Assembly (NCBI GenBank): GCA_934463455.1
Contig: CAKSJU010000122.1
Coordinates: forward strand, 1-5,496
Length of the DNA stretch: 5,496 nucleotides
Origin: an uncultured Clostridia bacterium
GTDB taxonomy: Bacteria > Bacillota > Clostridia > UBA1381
Direction of reading: 5' to 3'
Shown here: piece after piece, positions 1-5,496 of the stretch
Numbering within the stretch: position 1 is the stretch's first letter
Layout of the letters: every line of letters starts with the position of its first letter
The notes under the pieces: generated by a model
Told to the model about the DNA's origin: nothing
The model's input: the letters and a program-made list of their open reading frames with translations, nothing else
Database searches by the model: none
Made by a program: the position numbers and the translations under genes

Positions 1-190
1 CTGCCTTTGTATTCAGCACCATAAGTCCTCCGCCCGATGCTTTATTGTTTTCCTCCGCGGAAAATCCGCTCGTTAAAGCATCCTCAGCCTCAAGCCAGAG
101 ATAATCCGCCGCATCCGCTATTGCCGAAAATCCCGCAAAAGCCGCAAATACCGCAGCAACCGCAATAATCTTTTTTATTCCTTTCATCAT
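1..190 (-). CDS. Secreted protein with CBM6/CBM35-like N-terminus (5' part only; runs off the left edge)
   Basis: Only the first 63 codons are visible. The product opens with two Met and a basic stretch (MMKGIKKI), then an Ala/Val/Phe-rich hydrophobic core to about residue 25 and small residues (AIADA) that fit signal peptidase I cleavage near residues 25-28. No lipobox Cys is seen, so it is probably secreted or anchored by a later domain. The mature start reads YLWLEAEDAL and is followed about 15 residues later by ASGGG. This EAE...ASGG pattern is typical of the first strands of CBM6/CBM35-type carbohydrate-binding modules. The start at 190 is chosen because it forms an ATGA overlap with the upstream permease stop and has GGAGG 9 bases upstream (204-200); ATG at 187 is the alternative. 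Its place at the end of a sugar-transport operon suggests a glycan-degrading enzyme or glycan-binding protein. The catalytic part, if any, is outside the window, so the activity cannot be told. Confidence 0.8.
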   Translation of the reverse strand, partial: MMKGIKKIIAVAAVFAAFAGFSAIADAADYLWLEAEDALTSGFSAEENNKASGGGLMVLNTKA

Positions 191-1077
191 CCTTTTACAC
201 CTCCCAAGTTAATTCCTCCTATTATCTTATCCTGAAATATTGCATACAAAACAAGCAGCGGCAAAACAGAATACAAAATGGCAAGCAGCTGGTAATCCTG
301 TGTATATGTACTGCTCTTAAGCTTATATATCTGTACCGCAAGCACTGTTTTTGTCTCATCATTAATGAGTATGTACGGCCAGAAAAAGCTTCCGAAGGTT
401 GCCATAAAGGTAAAGAGTCCCACAACAAGGAATATCGGCTGTCCCATGGGAATCATTATCCATTTGAATATTCCGAATTCACTGAGTCCGTCAATTTTTC
501 CCGCTTCTATAATCTCATTCGGTATTCCCGCAAAATAATTTTTAAAAAGTATTATATTAAACGGAACAGCAGCACTCATCAGCCACACCGGCCAATAAGT
601 GTTCAGCATACTGAAATGAAATATCGGAAAATCTTTAAATATCATATACAAAGGTACCGTGCTCATCGTTCCCGGCACAAGCATCAGCCAAAATACCACG
701 GTATTGATAATCCGGGTTCCTGCCGGGCGTATTTTCGCCAAAACGTATCCTGCCATTCCCGAAATTATAATTGTAAAAAACACACTCACAAGCGACATAT
801 ATGTTGTATTAAAGTAATAATTGTATATATGCAGCTTTTTCCAAACCTCTCCCAGCTTCGAAAGCTGAAAATGCTTCGGAAAAAGAGTTGCCGGTATCGC
901 ATATATTTCGTTAGCGTCTTTAAATCCCGCAAGGAGTATCCAAACTACCGGAAACAGACATATTCCCAATGCAAAAATCAAAAGTACCGCAAACATAGTC
1001 CAATACAAAATTCTGTATGTCGGCTTTCTCATTTCGCACACCGTAAGGGCGCCGCTCATATTTTCAAATCCTCTCAT
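187..1077 (-). CDS. Carbohydrate ABC transporter permease (MalG/UgpE/AraQ-like, CUT1 family)
   Basis: An inner-membrane subunit of 296 residues that, with the second permease, forms the channel of a sugar importer. The family signature for ATPase contact, EAA-x3-G-x9-I-x-L-P, is present almost exactly: EAGKIDG at residues 191-197, nine residues, then IMIP at 207-210. Hydrophobic segments start near residue 28 (FAVLLIFALGICLFPVVW) and recur at about 95-115, 125-147, 160-180, 215-235 and 263-283, giving the usual six helices. FKDANEIYAIP after the first helix is typical of MalG-type subunits (consensus S-F-K-x3-E-I). The start at 1077 is supported by AAGGAGGG ending 6 bases upstream, which overlaps the previous stop codon. 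The gene begins 12 bases after the upstream permease and its stop overlaps the next start, so it is clearly co-transcribed. Family is secure; the sugar cannot be inferred. The N-terminal 16 residues are poorly conserved in appearance, and Met7 or Met16 are less likely starts. Confidence 0.95.
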   Translation of the reverse strand: MRGFENMSGALTVCEMRKPTYRILYWTMFAVLLIFALGICLFPVVWILLAGFKDANEIYAIPATLFPKHFQLSKLGEVWKKLHIYNYYFNTTYMSLVSVFFTIIISGMAGYVLAKIRPAGTRIINTVVFWLMLVPGTMSTVPLYMIFKDFPIFHFSMLNTYWPVWLMSAAVPFNIILFKNYFAGIPNEIIEAGKIDGLSEFGIFKWIMIPMGQPIFLVVGLFTFMATFGSFFWPYILINDETKTVLAVQIYKLKSSTYTQDYQLLAILYSVLPLLVLYAIFQDKIIGGINLGGVKG

Positions 1078-1089
1078 CTGCTTCCCTCC

Positions 1090-2013
1090 TTATCCGTTCA
1101 TGTTTTCAACTTTTCTGTCAAGTATGTAATAGAAGCTTGTAAATACAACCAATATCAGGAACAGTATACAGCTCAGCGCCATTGCAATCTGTGGCTTGTA
1201 GTATACGAAAGCATACTTGTATATCTGAAGCCCCAGAGTCATAGACGCTCCGTTCGGTCCGCCGTCGGTCATCATCATCGGCTGCTCCATAACAGAGAAT
1301 ACGCCTATTATCTGTCTTACAAAAAACAACAGAACTATTCCCGAAATATGCGGAAACGCTACTATTTTAAGACGGCGGAAAAATCCGCACCCGTCAATTA
1401 CCGCCGCTTCATACAATTCCCTGTTCACACCCTGAAGCGTCGCATAATAATACAGAACATTCGAGCCGGCTCCCGCCCACGTCATGCTTATAATTATGTA
1501 CAATATCGTCTTGCCGCTGTCCTGAAGCCATACATACGGATCCAATCCTAAATTCGTAAGCACCATATTTAAAAGACCTCCGCTGCTCGGATGATATATA
1601 AAATACCAAAGCAGTGCCGCCGCCGATGCGGGAAGTACCGCGGGAAGATAAATTAAAAATCTCAGCGTTGCCCGCGCGTGGACCATCTCATTAAGCATAA
1701 GCGATAGTATTATAGGAAGAAAAAATCCTATGATCAAAGACCACCACACATACTTGCAAGTGTTTAAAAGAGTCTGCAAAAATGAACTGTTGCTTACTGC
1801 ATTTCTGTAATTTTCAAAACCGATAAATTCCTGCGGTGTGTACCCTTTCATATCAAAAAATGATAAATATGCTCCCATAACCATAGGCCGCAGAATAAAA
1901 AAATACAGACACAGTATCGCCGGCAAAATCATCAGCCATCCGACTATATTCTTTTTTATAATCGGCATAAGTCCATTCCTTTTCTTTGAAGCTTTTGTAG
2001 CTGCCACCTTCAT
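1090..2013 (-). CDS. Carbohydrate ABC transporter permease (UgpA/MalF-like, CUT1 family)
   Basis: Partner membrane subunit of the sugar importer, 307 residues from the ATG at 2013. A Lys-rich cytoplasmic N-terminus leads into the first helix (VGWLMILPAILCLYFFIL, about residues 24-41), followed by a PxxMGAYLSFFDMKG segment and FIGFENYRN, which is characteristic of UgpA/MalF-type permeases. The EAA loop reads EAAVIDG at 202-208, then nine residues and VAFP, matching EAA-x3-G-x9-I-x-L-P. Downstream, TDGGPNGAS (about 249-257) before LGLQIYKYAF is the conserved T-x-GGP-x3-T region of this family. Start choice: a TTG at 2040 in the same frame would give 316 residues and overlap the upstream stop (TTGA), but it has no ribosome binding site. 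The ATG at 2013 has AAGGG (2028-2024) 10 bases upstream, so it is preferred, leaving a 23-base gap after the binding-protein gene. The transported sugar is unknown. Confidence 0.94.
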   Translation of the reverse strand: MKVAATKASKKRNGLMPIIKKNIVGWLMILPAILCLYFFILRPMVMGAYLSFFDMKGYTPQEFIGFENYRNAVSNSSFLQTLLNTCKYVWWSLIIGFFLPIILSLMLNEMVHARATLRFLIYLPAVLPASAAALLWYFIYHPSSGGLLNMVLTNLGLDPYVWLQDSGKTILYIIISMTWAGAGSNVLYYYATLQGVNRELYEAAVIDGCGFFRRLKIVAFPHISGIVLLFFVRQIIGVFSVMEQPMMMTDGGPNGASMTLGLQIYKYAFVYYKPQIAMALSCILFLILVVFTSFYYILDRKVENMNG

Positions 2014-2036
2014 TTCAGTCGTTCCCTTCTCTGTTA

Positions 2037-3440
2037 TCAATTATTAAAATAATCTTTTTGGAAATCCTCCGCTGCCTTTTTAAGAACTTCTCCGCAATCA
2101 GCATCCTTGTTATTTAGAATTTCCTGTATACATCTGTCAAGCGTTGCATAAAGCTCCTGTGCATTTTTAGGCTCTTCCGCACGGTATTCAACACCGCTTT
2201 TATCATTGTAAGACGCAACATGCAAAGGATTTATGTTACAGTATTTGTCTATCATTTCATTTGTATATTTTTCCGTATCCGACTTATCGTTCCATATTGA
2301 TAAATCCTTAACTCCGATAAGCTCTCCGTCCGAAACCCTAAGCTTATAATCTTCCTCGATATTCGCTTTCTGTTCGTCTGTCAAATTCGGTGAATATCCG
2401 CCGAATGCCATCCATTTAAGACATGCACTTGCCTGATCATCGGTTGCATTTGCCGCTACAACTTCAACACCGCCGCCCATCAGAGTTACACGTCTTACGG
2501 GTCCTGCCGGGATTTTAAACATACCGATGTTATTAATATCCATTCCGTTTGTTTTAAGTGAAATTATAGAATCAGGATGAAGAATTGCCATTGCAGCCTG
2601 ATTTGTACTTAAAACACGAATCACGCCGTTTGCATCAAGCAATGTTTCCGCAGGCATAACACCATCTTCCCATTTTAATTTTTTAAGATATTCAAGTGCC
2701 GCTTTGCACTCGGGCGAATTAAATGTTGCCTCCCATTTGCCGTTGCTCTCTTTCATAAACTCCGTGCCGTAGCTCCACGCCAGCGGCATAAACGTCCATC
2801 CGCCCACGTTGTTTGTCGTTGCCTGAACAAATCCCGCAATACCTGTTTTTTCTTTTATTATCTTCGCAAATTTCTCAACGTCATCAAAAGTATCCGGCAC
2901 CATAGGACTTCCGTCGGCGTTCATAAGCCCGGCTTTTTCAAATAAGTCAAGATTTACAATCAAGCCCATTGTGTATACATTTTTCAGTGCGCCGTATATT
3001 TCTCCCTCATACGAAACCATATCAATCAAAGAATCGTTATACATATCATAATAGCCGTTATCCTTCAGAAGCTGAGTGATCGGTTTTGCATAGCCCATTT
3101 TTCCTATATTTTTTATTTCCGTCAAAAATGTGTTATACAAAGTCGGCAGCGTTCCGCCCTCGGCTTTCGGTGCAAACGAATCTATCGCAAACGTATATGG
3201 GTCTCCCTGCACGTCAATGTCGGGATTCATCTCCATAAATTTTGCTTTTTTCGCTTCCGCTAATTCATACCCCTCCGGAGAAGCATTCTTATCCGCCCAA
3301 CCGTAAATTGTAATTTTTGTCTTTCCGTCAGCAGTTTTTGTGTTATCCGAATTTGAACCGCATCCGCCAAGCATTGTAAGTGCTGCTGCCCCGGCAACCG
3401 TCAAACTTACCGTCTTTTTTAATAGTGTTTTTCTTTTCAT
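2037..3440 (-). CDS. Sugar ABC transporter solute-binding lipoprotein (UgpB/COG1653 type)
   Basis: Extracellular, lipid-anchored binding protein of 467 residues that would deliver the substrate to the two permeases encoded next. The N-terminus has KRKTLLKK, a hydrophobic stretch, and a lipobox LGGC with the modified Cys at residue 27, then a Ser/Asn/Thr/Lys-rich linker to about residue 41. The mature fold starts with KITIYGWAD, the usual first strand of this family. LDLFEKAGLMN at about 164-174 followed by PDTFDDVEKFAKII at 182-195 is the classic F-x-K-A-G-L...P-x-T-(W/F)-x-x hinge region. The length fits the family (400-550 residues). The ribosome binding site is AGGCGG ending 6 bases before the ATG, with C in place of the usual A. 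It is the first gene of the operon, directly behind the divergent control region, and so the one most exposed to regulation there. Being followed by two permeases but no ATPase is normal for CUT1 systems that borrow a shared ATPase. Ligand identity cannot be read from the sequence. Confidence 0.96.
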   Translation of the reverse strand: MKRKTLLKKTVSLTVAGAAALTMLGGCGSNSDNTKTADGKTKITIYGWADKNASPEGYELAEAKKAKFMEMNPDIDVQGDPYTFAIDSFAPKAEGGTLPTLYNTFLTEIKNIGKMGYAKPITQLLKDNGYYDMYNDSLIDMVSYEGEIYGALKNVYTMGLIVNLDLFEKAGLMNADGSPMVPDTFDDVEKFAKIIKEKTGIAGFVQATTNNVGGWTFMPLAWSYGTEFMKESNGKWEATFNSPECKAALEYLKKLKWEDGVMPAETLLDANGVIRVLSTNQAAMAILHPDSIISLKTNGMDINNIGMFKIPAGPVRRVTLMGGGVEVVAANATDDQASACLKWMAFGGYSPNLTDEQKANIEEDYKLRVSDGELIGVKDLSIWNDKSDTEKYTNEMIDKYCNINPLHVASYNDKSGVEYRAEEPKNAQELYATLDRCIQEILNNKDADCGEVLKKAAEDFQKDYFNN

Positions 3441-3494
3441 TTTTATCCGCCTTTCCGAAATTTATTATTTTTTGACTTTTCCTGTCTTAATATC

Positions 3495-3525
3495 ATTATA
3501 CCCCCCCCCCCCGAAAATAATTCAA
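3495..3525 (-). promoter_or_regulatory. Likely promoter of the transporter operon, with the spacer largely made of a G tract
   Basis: On the minus strand a perfect TATAAT (3500-3495) sits directly downstream of a run of 12 G. The best -35 match is TTGAAT (3525-3520), giving a 19-base spacer; GAATTA (3523-3518) would give 17 but is a poorer match. Transcription would begin near 3488, leaving a leader of about 48 bases before the binding-protein start. A weak -35 with an over-long spacer implies dependence on an activator. Seen: the boxes and spacing. Inferred: their use. Confidence 0.7.
3501..3512. repeat. Homopolymeric tract: 12 consecutive C (G on the operon's coding strand)
   Basis: An uninterrupted run of 12 C lies in a strongly AT-rich intergenic region, exactly between the putative -35 and the TATAAT box of the operon promoter. 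Tracts of this length are prone to slipped-strand mispairing, and each gain or loss would change the promoter spacer by one base. The exact count could also be affected by sequencing or assembly. Confidence 0.9.
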
Positions 3526-3577
3526 GTAACACTTTTCCTGCAGGTAACACTTTTGATGATATTTAGGTAACACATTT
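3526..3577 (-). promoter_or_regulatory. Three direct repeats AAAAGTGTTACCT, candidate activator binding sites
   Basis: Read on the minus strand, three near-identical elements occur in the same orientation: AAATGTGTTACCT (3577-3565), AAAAGTGTTACCT (3554-3542) and AAAAGTGTTACTT (3536-3524). The GTGTTAC core is identical in all three. Repeat-to-repeat distances are 23 and 18 bases. The proximal copy abuts and slightly overlaps the -35 box of the operon promoter and is centred near -43 from the expected start; the others are near -61 and -84. Direct repeats on one face just upstream of a weak -35 are the usual arrangement for AraC-family activators, and a gene for such a regulator diverges from here. 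The repeats are seen; the binding protein is inferred. Confidence 0.75.
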
Positions 3578-3595
3578 GTTTTAATTAACTTTTTC

Positions 3596-3624
3596 TTGAC
3601 ATTAACTGTTTTTTATGGTATACT
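3596..3624 (+). promoter_or_regulatory. Sigma-70/sigma-A type promoter of the membrane AraC-type regulator gene
   Basis: TTGACA (3596-3601) and TATACT (3619-3624) are separated by exactly 17 bases, with TGG directly before the -10 giving an extended -10 element. Transcription would start near 3631, about 32 bases before the ATG. The near-consensus structure suggests steady unaided expression of the regulator, in contrast to the weaker operon promoter facing the other way. The distal GTGTTAC repeat lies about 20 bases upstream of this -35, so autoregulation is possible. Confidence 0.85.
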
Positions 3625-3644
3625 TTGATAAAATTAAATGTCAA
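3596..3644. repeat. 8-base inverted repeat bracketing the regulator promoter
   Basis: TTGACATT (3596-3603) is matched by its reverse complement AATGTCAA (3637-3644), with 33 bases between the arms. The left arm covers the -35 box and the right arm lies just downstream of the expected transcription start. It is too widely spaced to be a terminator. It could be a pair of repressor half-sites or coincidence. Confidence 0.5.
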
Positions 3645-3662
3645 AAAGGCGGTCGGAAAGCT

Positions 3663-5496
3663 ATGAAATTATCAGGATTACAGCAAAAAATACATAATTT
3701 GCTAAACAAAAATACAGTTTTACTTATCACACTTTTGTTACCTGTAATAGTCGCAGTTATGCTGATTGTACTCGTTGTATTGTATAATTTCTACCTCGGC
3801 ATACAAAATTCAAAATCGATGCACCTTAATTCACTTCAAAACTTTTCTATAAGCTGTGAATCAAATATATCAAGCTTTATTAAAAGCTGTAAGCACCTCG
3901 AAAGCGATTCCGACATCTCCGCCGCACTCTCCTCGCAGGAAAGCTTTTCCTCGGTAGATTGTTCATCAATAACTAAAAATCTTAAAGATTTTATCGATGC
4001 CAACGGTGCTATCTACTCAATAGCCATACTTAATAAAAATACCGACGAAATTTTATCTTCCGACGGTCTTTTTTCATGGGATCAATATTTTAACAAGATT
4101 TTAAATTTTGAAAACCGCACTCCCAACTATTGGAGGAATTTTCATATATATGACTCATCGCAATATAAGCTTCTTCCGCCTATACATTGCGCACATAACG
4201 GCAACGACGCTGTTGTTATACCTGTGTATTTCAGCTACAGCGGAAATACATACACAAATCAAATGCTGATAACCATAAATTTGAATACAACAATAAAAAC
4301 TGCAATTCCGTTTTTTGATGTCTCCGACAACTCTGAAATATATATCTTAAACAAATACGACAGCAATTGCTTTGACATTATTAACAAGCTTGAAAAACAA
4401 ACACTTTCGGATAACAATATATACAAAAACATTCTTAAAGGAAAAACCTCTTTTAACACCGTTAACAAAAACGGTTCCAAATCCATAGCCTTTGCGTACT
4501 CCTCTTCGTCCAAGCTGTTGGACTATACTTATTATGCAATAGTACCGTATAAAAATATAGCATTGTCACAGATGGGAAATATTCTGGTAATGCTGCTGCT
4601 GCTCATAATAACCATATTGCTTACATTAATTATAGCAAAATATATTATAAAACACTTTTTCACTCCGATAAAAAAGCTTGAAAGTGTGTTAGACGGGTAT
4701 AAGCACAATACTGTCGGCAATTTAAATTTTTTGGATAATATTTCAAATACCGTAAATACCTTGGTGACGGATTTTAATAACCTGGAGAAAATTTTGCCGT
4801 ACACGCAAAAGCAATATATTCTGGATTTCTTAAATGATTTTACGAATTCATCCGGCGAAAATCCGGAGATCGCAAACGAATTTAAGCTGCCGTTTGAAAA
4901 AAATAATTTCGAGATGTTAATTGTTCAGATAGAGCCGCTGCAAAAGCTGTTCAACGAATTTACGCAAATCGAATACGAGCGCATCTTATTAAGCTGCTCG
5001 CAGATTATACAAGATACTGTTTTGCATTTCATTGAAAACGCTTATTTCCTTACGCAGGAAAAAGAATCGCAATACATAATCATAAATACCGACGAAGATG
5101 ATGTGAGCAGCGCAGTAAAACAAATCAAAGAAACAATAGCCGATATATTCACCCATGAATCCGATTATATAGAGCTTTATATCACCAACGGAAATCTGTA
5201 CAGCGGTATGGACGGCTTGAAGCAATCTTACTCCGAAGCGGTATCGCATCTTTCTGATATGCCCATCATCCGCCCCGACATCATTGCGCTGACCTCAAAT
5301 ATAACAAAAACAAAGCTTTTCAGCAATAAGGACGAATTGAATTTTCTTAACATGCTCCTTTCAAATAATACAGATAAAGCGGTTGAATTTGTGTGCAATG
5401 TAACCGAAAAATTTAAAAATAACAATTATATACTTACCAACGCATATCAGAGTATACTCACTGTAATATTCAAAGCTATGTATATGAAAGGCATAC
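3663..5496 (+). CDS. Membrane-anchored AraC/YesN-type transcriptional regulator with extracellular sensor (3' end beyond window)
   Basis: An open frame of 611 codons with no stop before the right edge. Order of parts: short cytoplasmic tail, helix at residues 18-41 (TVLLITLLLPVIVAVMLIVL), extracellular region of about 260 residues, second helix at about 306-328 (NILVMLLLLIITILLTLIIA), then a HAMP-like TPIKKLESVL. The extracellular part ends in YYAIVPYKNIALSQMG, a pattern typical of Cache-type sensors just before the membrane. The cytoplasmic part has LEKILPYTQKQYILDFLNDF and, near the window end, GLKQSYSEAVSHL, both familiar from the linker region preceding AraC-type HTH domains in proteins like Bacillus YtdP/YesN (about 750 residues in the former). 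The HTH itself is not visible, so assignment rests on architecture and on the divergent sugar-transport operon. A two-component histidine kinase is the main alternative, but the linker motifs argue against it. Start ATG 3663 has AAGGCGG 10 bases upstream. Five Cys (65, 76, 100, 176, 236) fall in the extracellular part, which is unusual. The likely role is to sense the extracellular sugar and activate the operon. Confidence 0.85.
   Translation, partial: MKLSGLQQKIHNLLNKNTVLLITLLLPVIVAVMLIVLVVLYNFYLGIQNSKSMHLNSLQNFSISCESNISSFIKSCKHLESDSDISAALSSQESFSSVDCSSITKNLKDFIDANGAIYSIAILNKNTDEILSSDGLFSWDQYFNKILNFENRTPNYWRNFHIYDSSQYKLLPPIHCAHNGNDAVVIPVYFSYSGNTYTNQMLITINLNTTIKTAIPFFDVSDNSEIYILNKYDSNCFDIINKLEKQTLSDNNIYKNILKGKTSFNTVNKNGSKSIAFAYSSSSKLLDYTYYAIVPYKNIALSQMGNILVMLLLLIITILLTLIIAKYIIKHFFTPIKKLESVLDGYKHNTVGNLNFLDNISNTVNTLVTDFNNLEKILPYTQKQYILDFLNDFTNSSGENPEIANEFKLPFEKNNFEMLIVQIEPLQKLFNEFTQIEYERILLSCSQIIQDTVLHFIENAYFLTQEKESQYIIINTDEDDVSSAVKQIKETIADIFTHESDYIELYITNGNLYSGMDGLKQSYSEAVSHLSDMPIIRPDIIALTSNITKTKLFSNKDELNFLNMLLSNNTDKAVEFVCNVTEKFKNNNYILTNAYQSILTVIFKAMYMKGI

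Noticed and set aside
616..1551. Long plus-strand open frame (311 codons) antisense to both permease genes
   Set aside because: Its translation is rich in Tyr, His, Arg and Lys with no recognisable domain, and it crosses two well-supported permease genes and their junction. It is a shadow of their codon composition.
2014..2040. TTG start for the first permease that would overlap the stop of the binding-protein gene
   Set aside because: There is no ribosome binding site in front of the TTG, whereas ATG at 2013 has AAGGG 10 bases upstream. Translational coupling through TTGA remains possible but is less likely.
3537..3544. Perfect 8-base palindrome CCTGCAGG between two operator repeats
   Set aside because: It arises where the flank of one repeat meets the AGGTAAC edge of the next. 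The direct repeats explain the region better, and one 8-base palindrome alone is weak evidence.
3340..3570. Plus-strand open frame of 76 codons running through the poly-C tract
   Set aside because: It overlaps the binding-protein signal peptide in antisense and the promoter region, and its Pro-rich end is simply the C run translated.
3733..3744. Possible fourth operator copy, TTTTGTTACCTG, inside the start of the regulator gene
   Set aside because: Only GTTACCTG matches; it lacks the full GTGTTAC core, and it lies in sequence encoding the first membrane helix.
4259..5425. Several minus-strand open frames of 65-90 codons opposite the regulator gene
   Set aside because: The plus strand carries an uninterrupted 611-codon frame with clear membrane helices and family motifs; the antisense frames are short, overlap one another and have no family features.

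Overview
The window looks like a carbohydrate-uptake locus from a low-GC Gram-positive (Firmicutes/Clostridia-type) bacterium. Supporting signs are AT-rich DNA, GGAGG-type ribosome binding sites, a lipoprotein solute-binding protein, a sugar ABC transporter with no ATPase gene in view, and a membrane-bound regulator of the AraC/YesN type next to it. The species cannot be named from the sequence.

Left part, minus strand (positions 3440 down to 1): a tight operon of four genes. Reading in the direction of transcription, these are a sugar-binding lipoprotein (3440-2037), a first CUT1-type permease (about 2013-1090), a second CUT1-type permease (1077-187), and the start of a secreted protein with a carbohydrate-binding-module-like N-terminus (190 to beyond the left edge). 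Gaps are 23 and 12 bases, followed by a 4-base ATGA overlap. The set captures a sugar or oligosaccharide outside the cell and imports it. The fourth gene probably acts on, or binds, the parent glycan. The ATPase is presumably encoded elsewhere, as is common in Firmicutes that share an MsmX-type ATPase.

Middle (3441-3662): a compact divergent control region of 222 bases. Toward the operon it has a TATAAT -10 box. Immediately upstream of that box, filling most of the spacer to the likely -35, is an uninterrupted run of 12 C (G on the coding strand). Three direct repeats of an AAAAGTGTTACCT-like element lie upstream of that -35, the nearest abutting it, as expected for activator sites. Toward the regulator there is a near-ideal promoter, TTGACA-17 bases-TATACT with an extended -10, flanked by an 8-base inverted repeat.

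Right part, plus strand (3663 to the right edge): an open reading frame of 611 codons that runs off the window. It has one N-terminal membrane helix, an extracellular sensor region of about 260 residues, a second membrane helix, a HAMP-like juxtamembrane stretch and a cytoplasmic region like those that precede AraC-type DNA-binding domains. The helix-turn-helix itself would lie beyond the edge. The simplest model is that this protein senses the external sugar and switches on the transporter operon through the direct repeats. The most notable point is the homopolymeric tract inside the operon promoter, which could make expression phase-variable.
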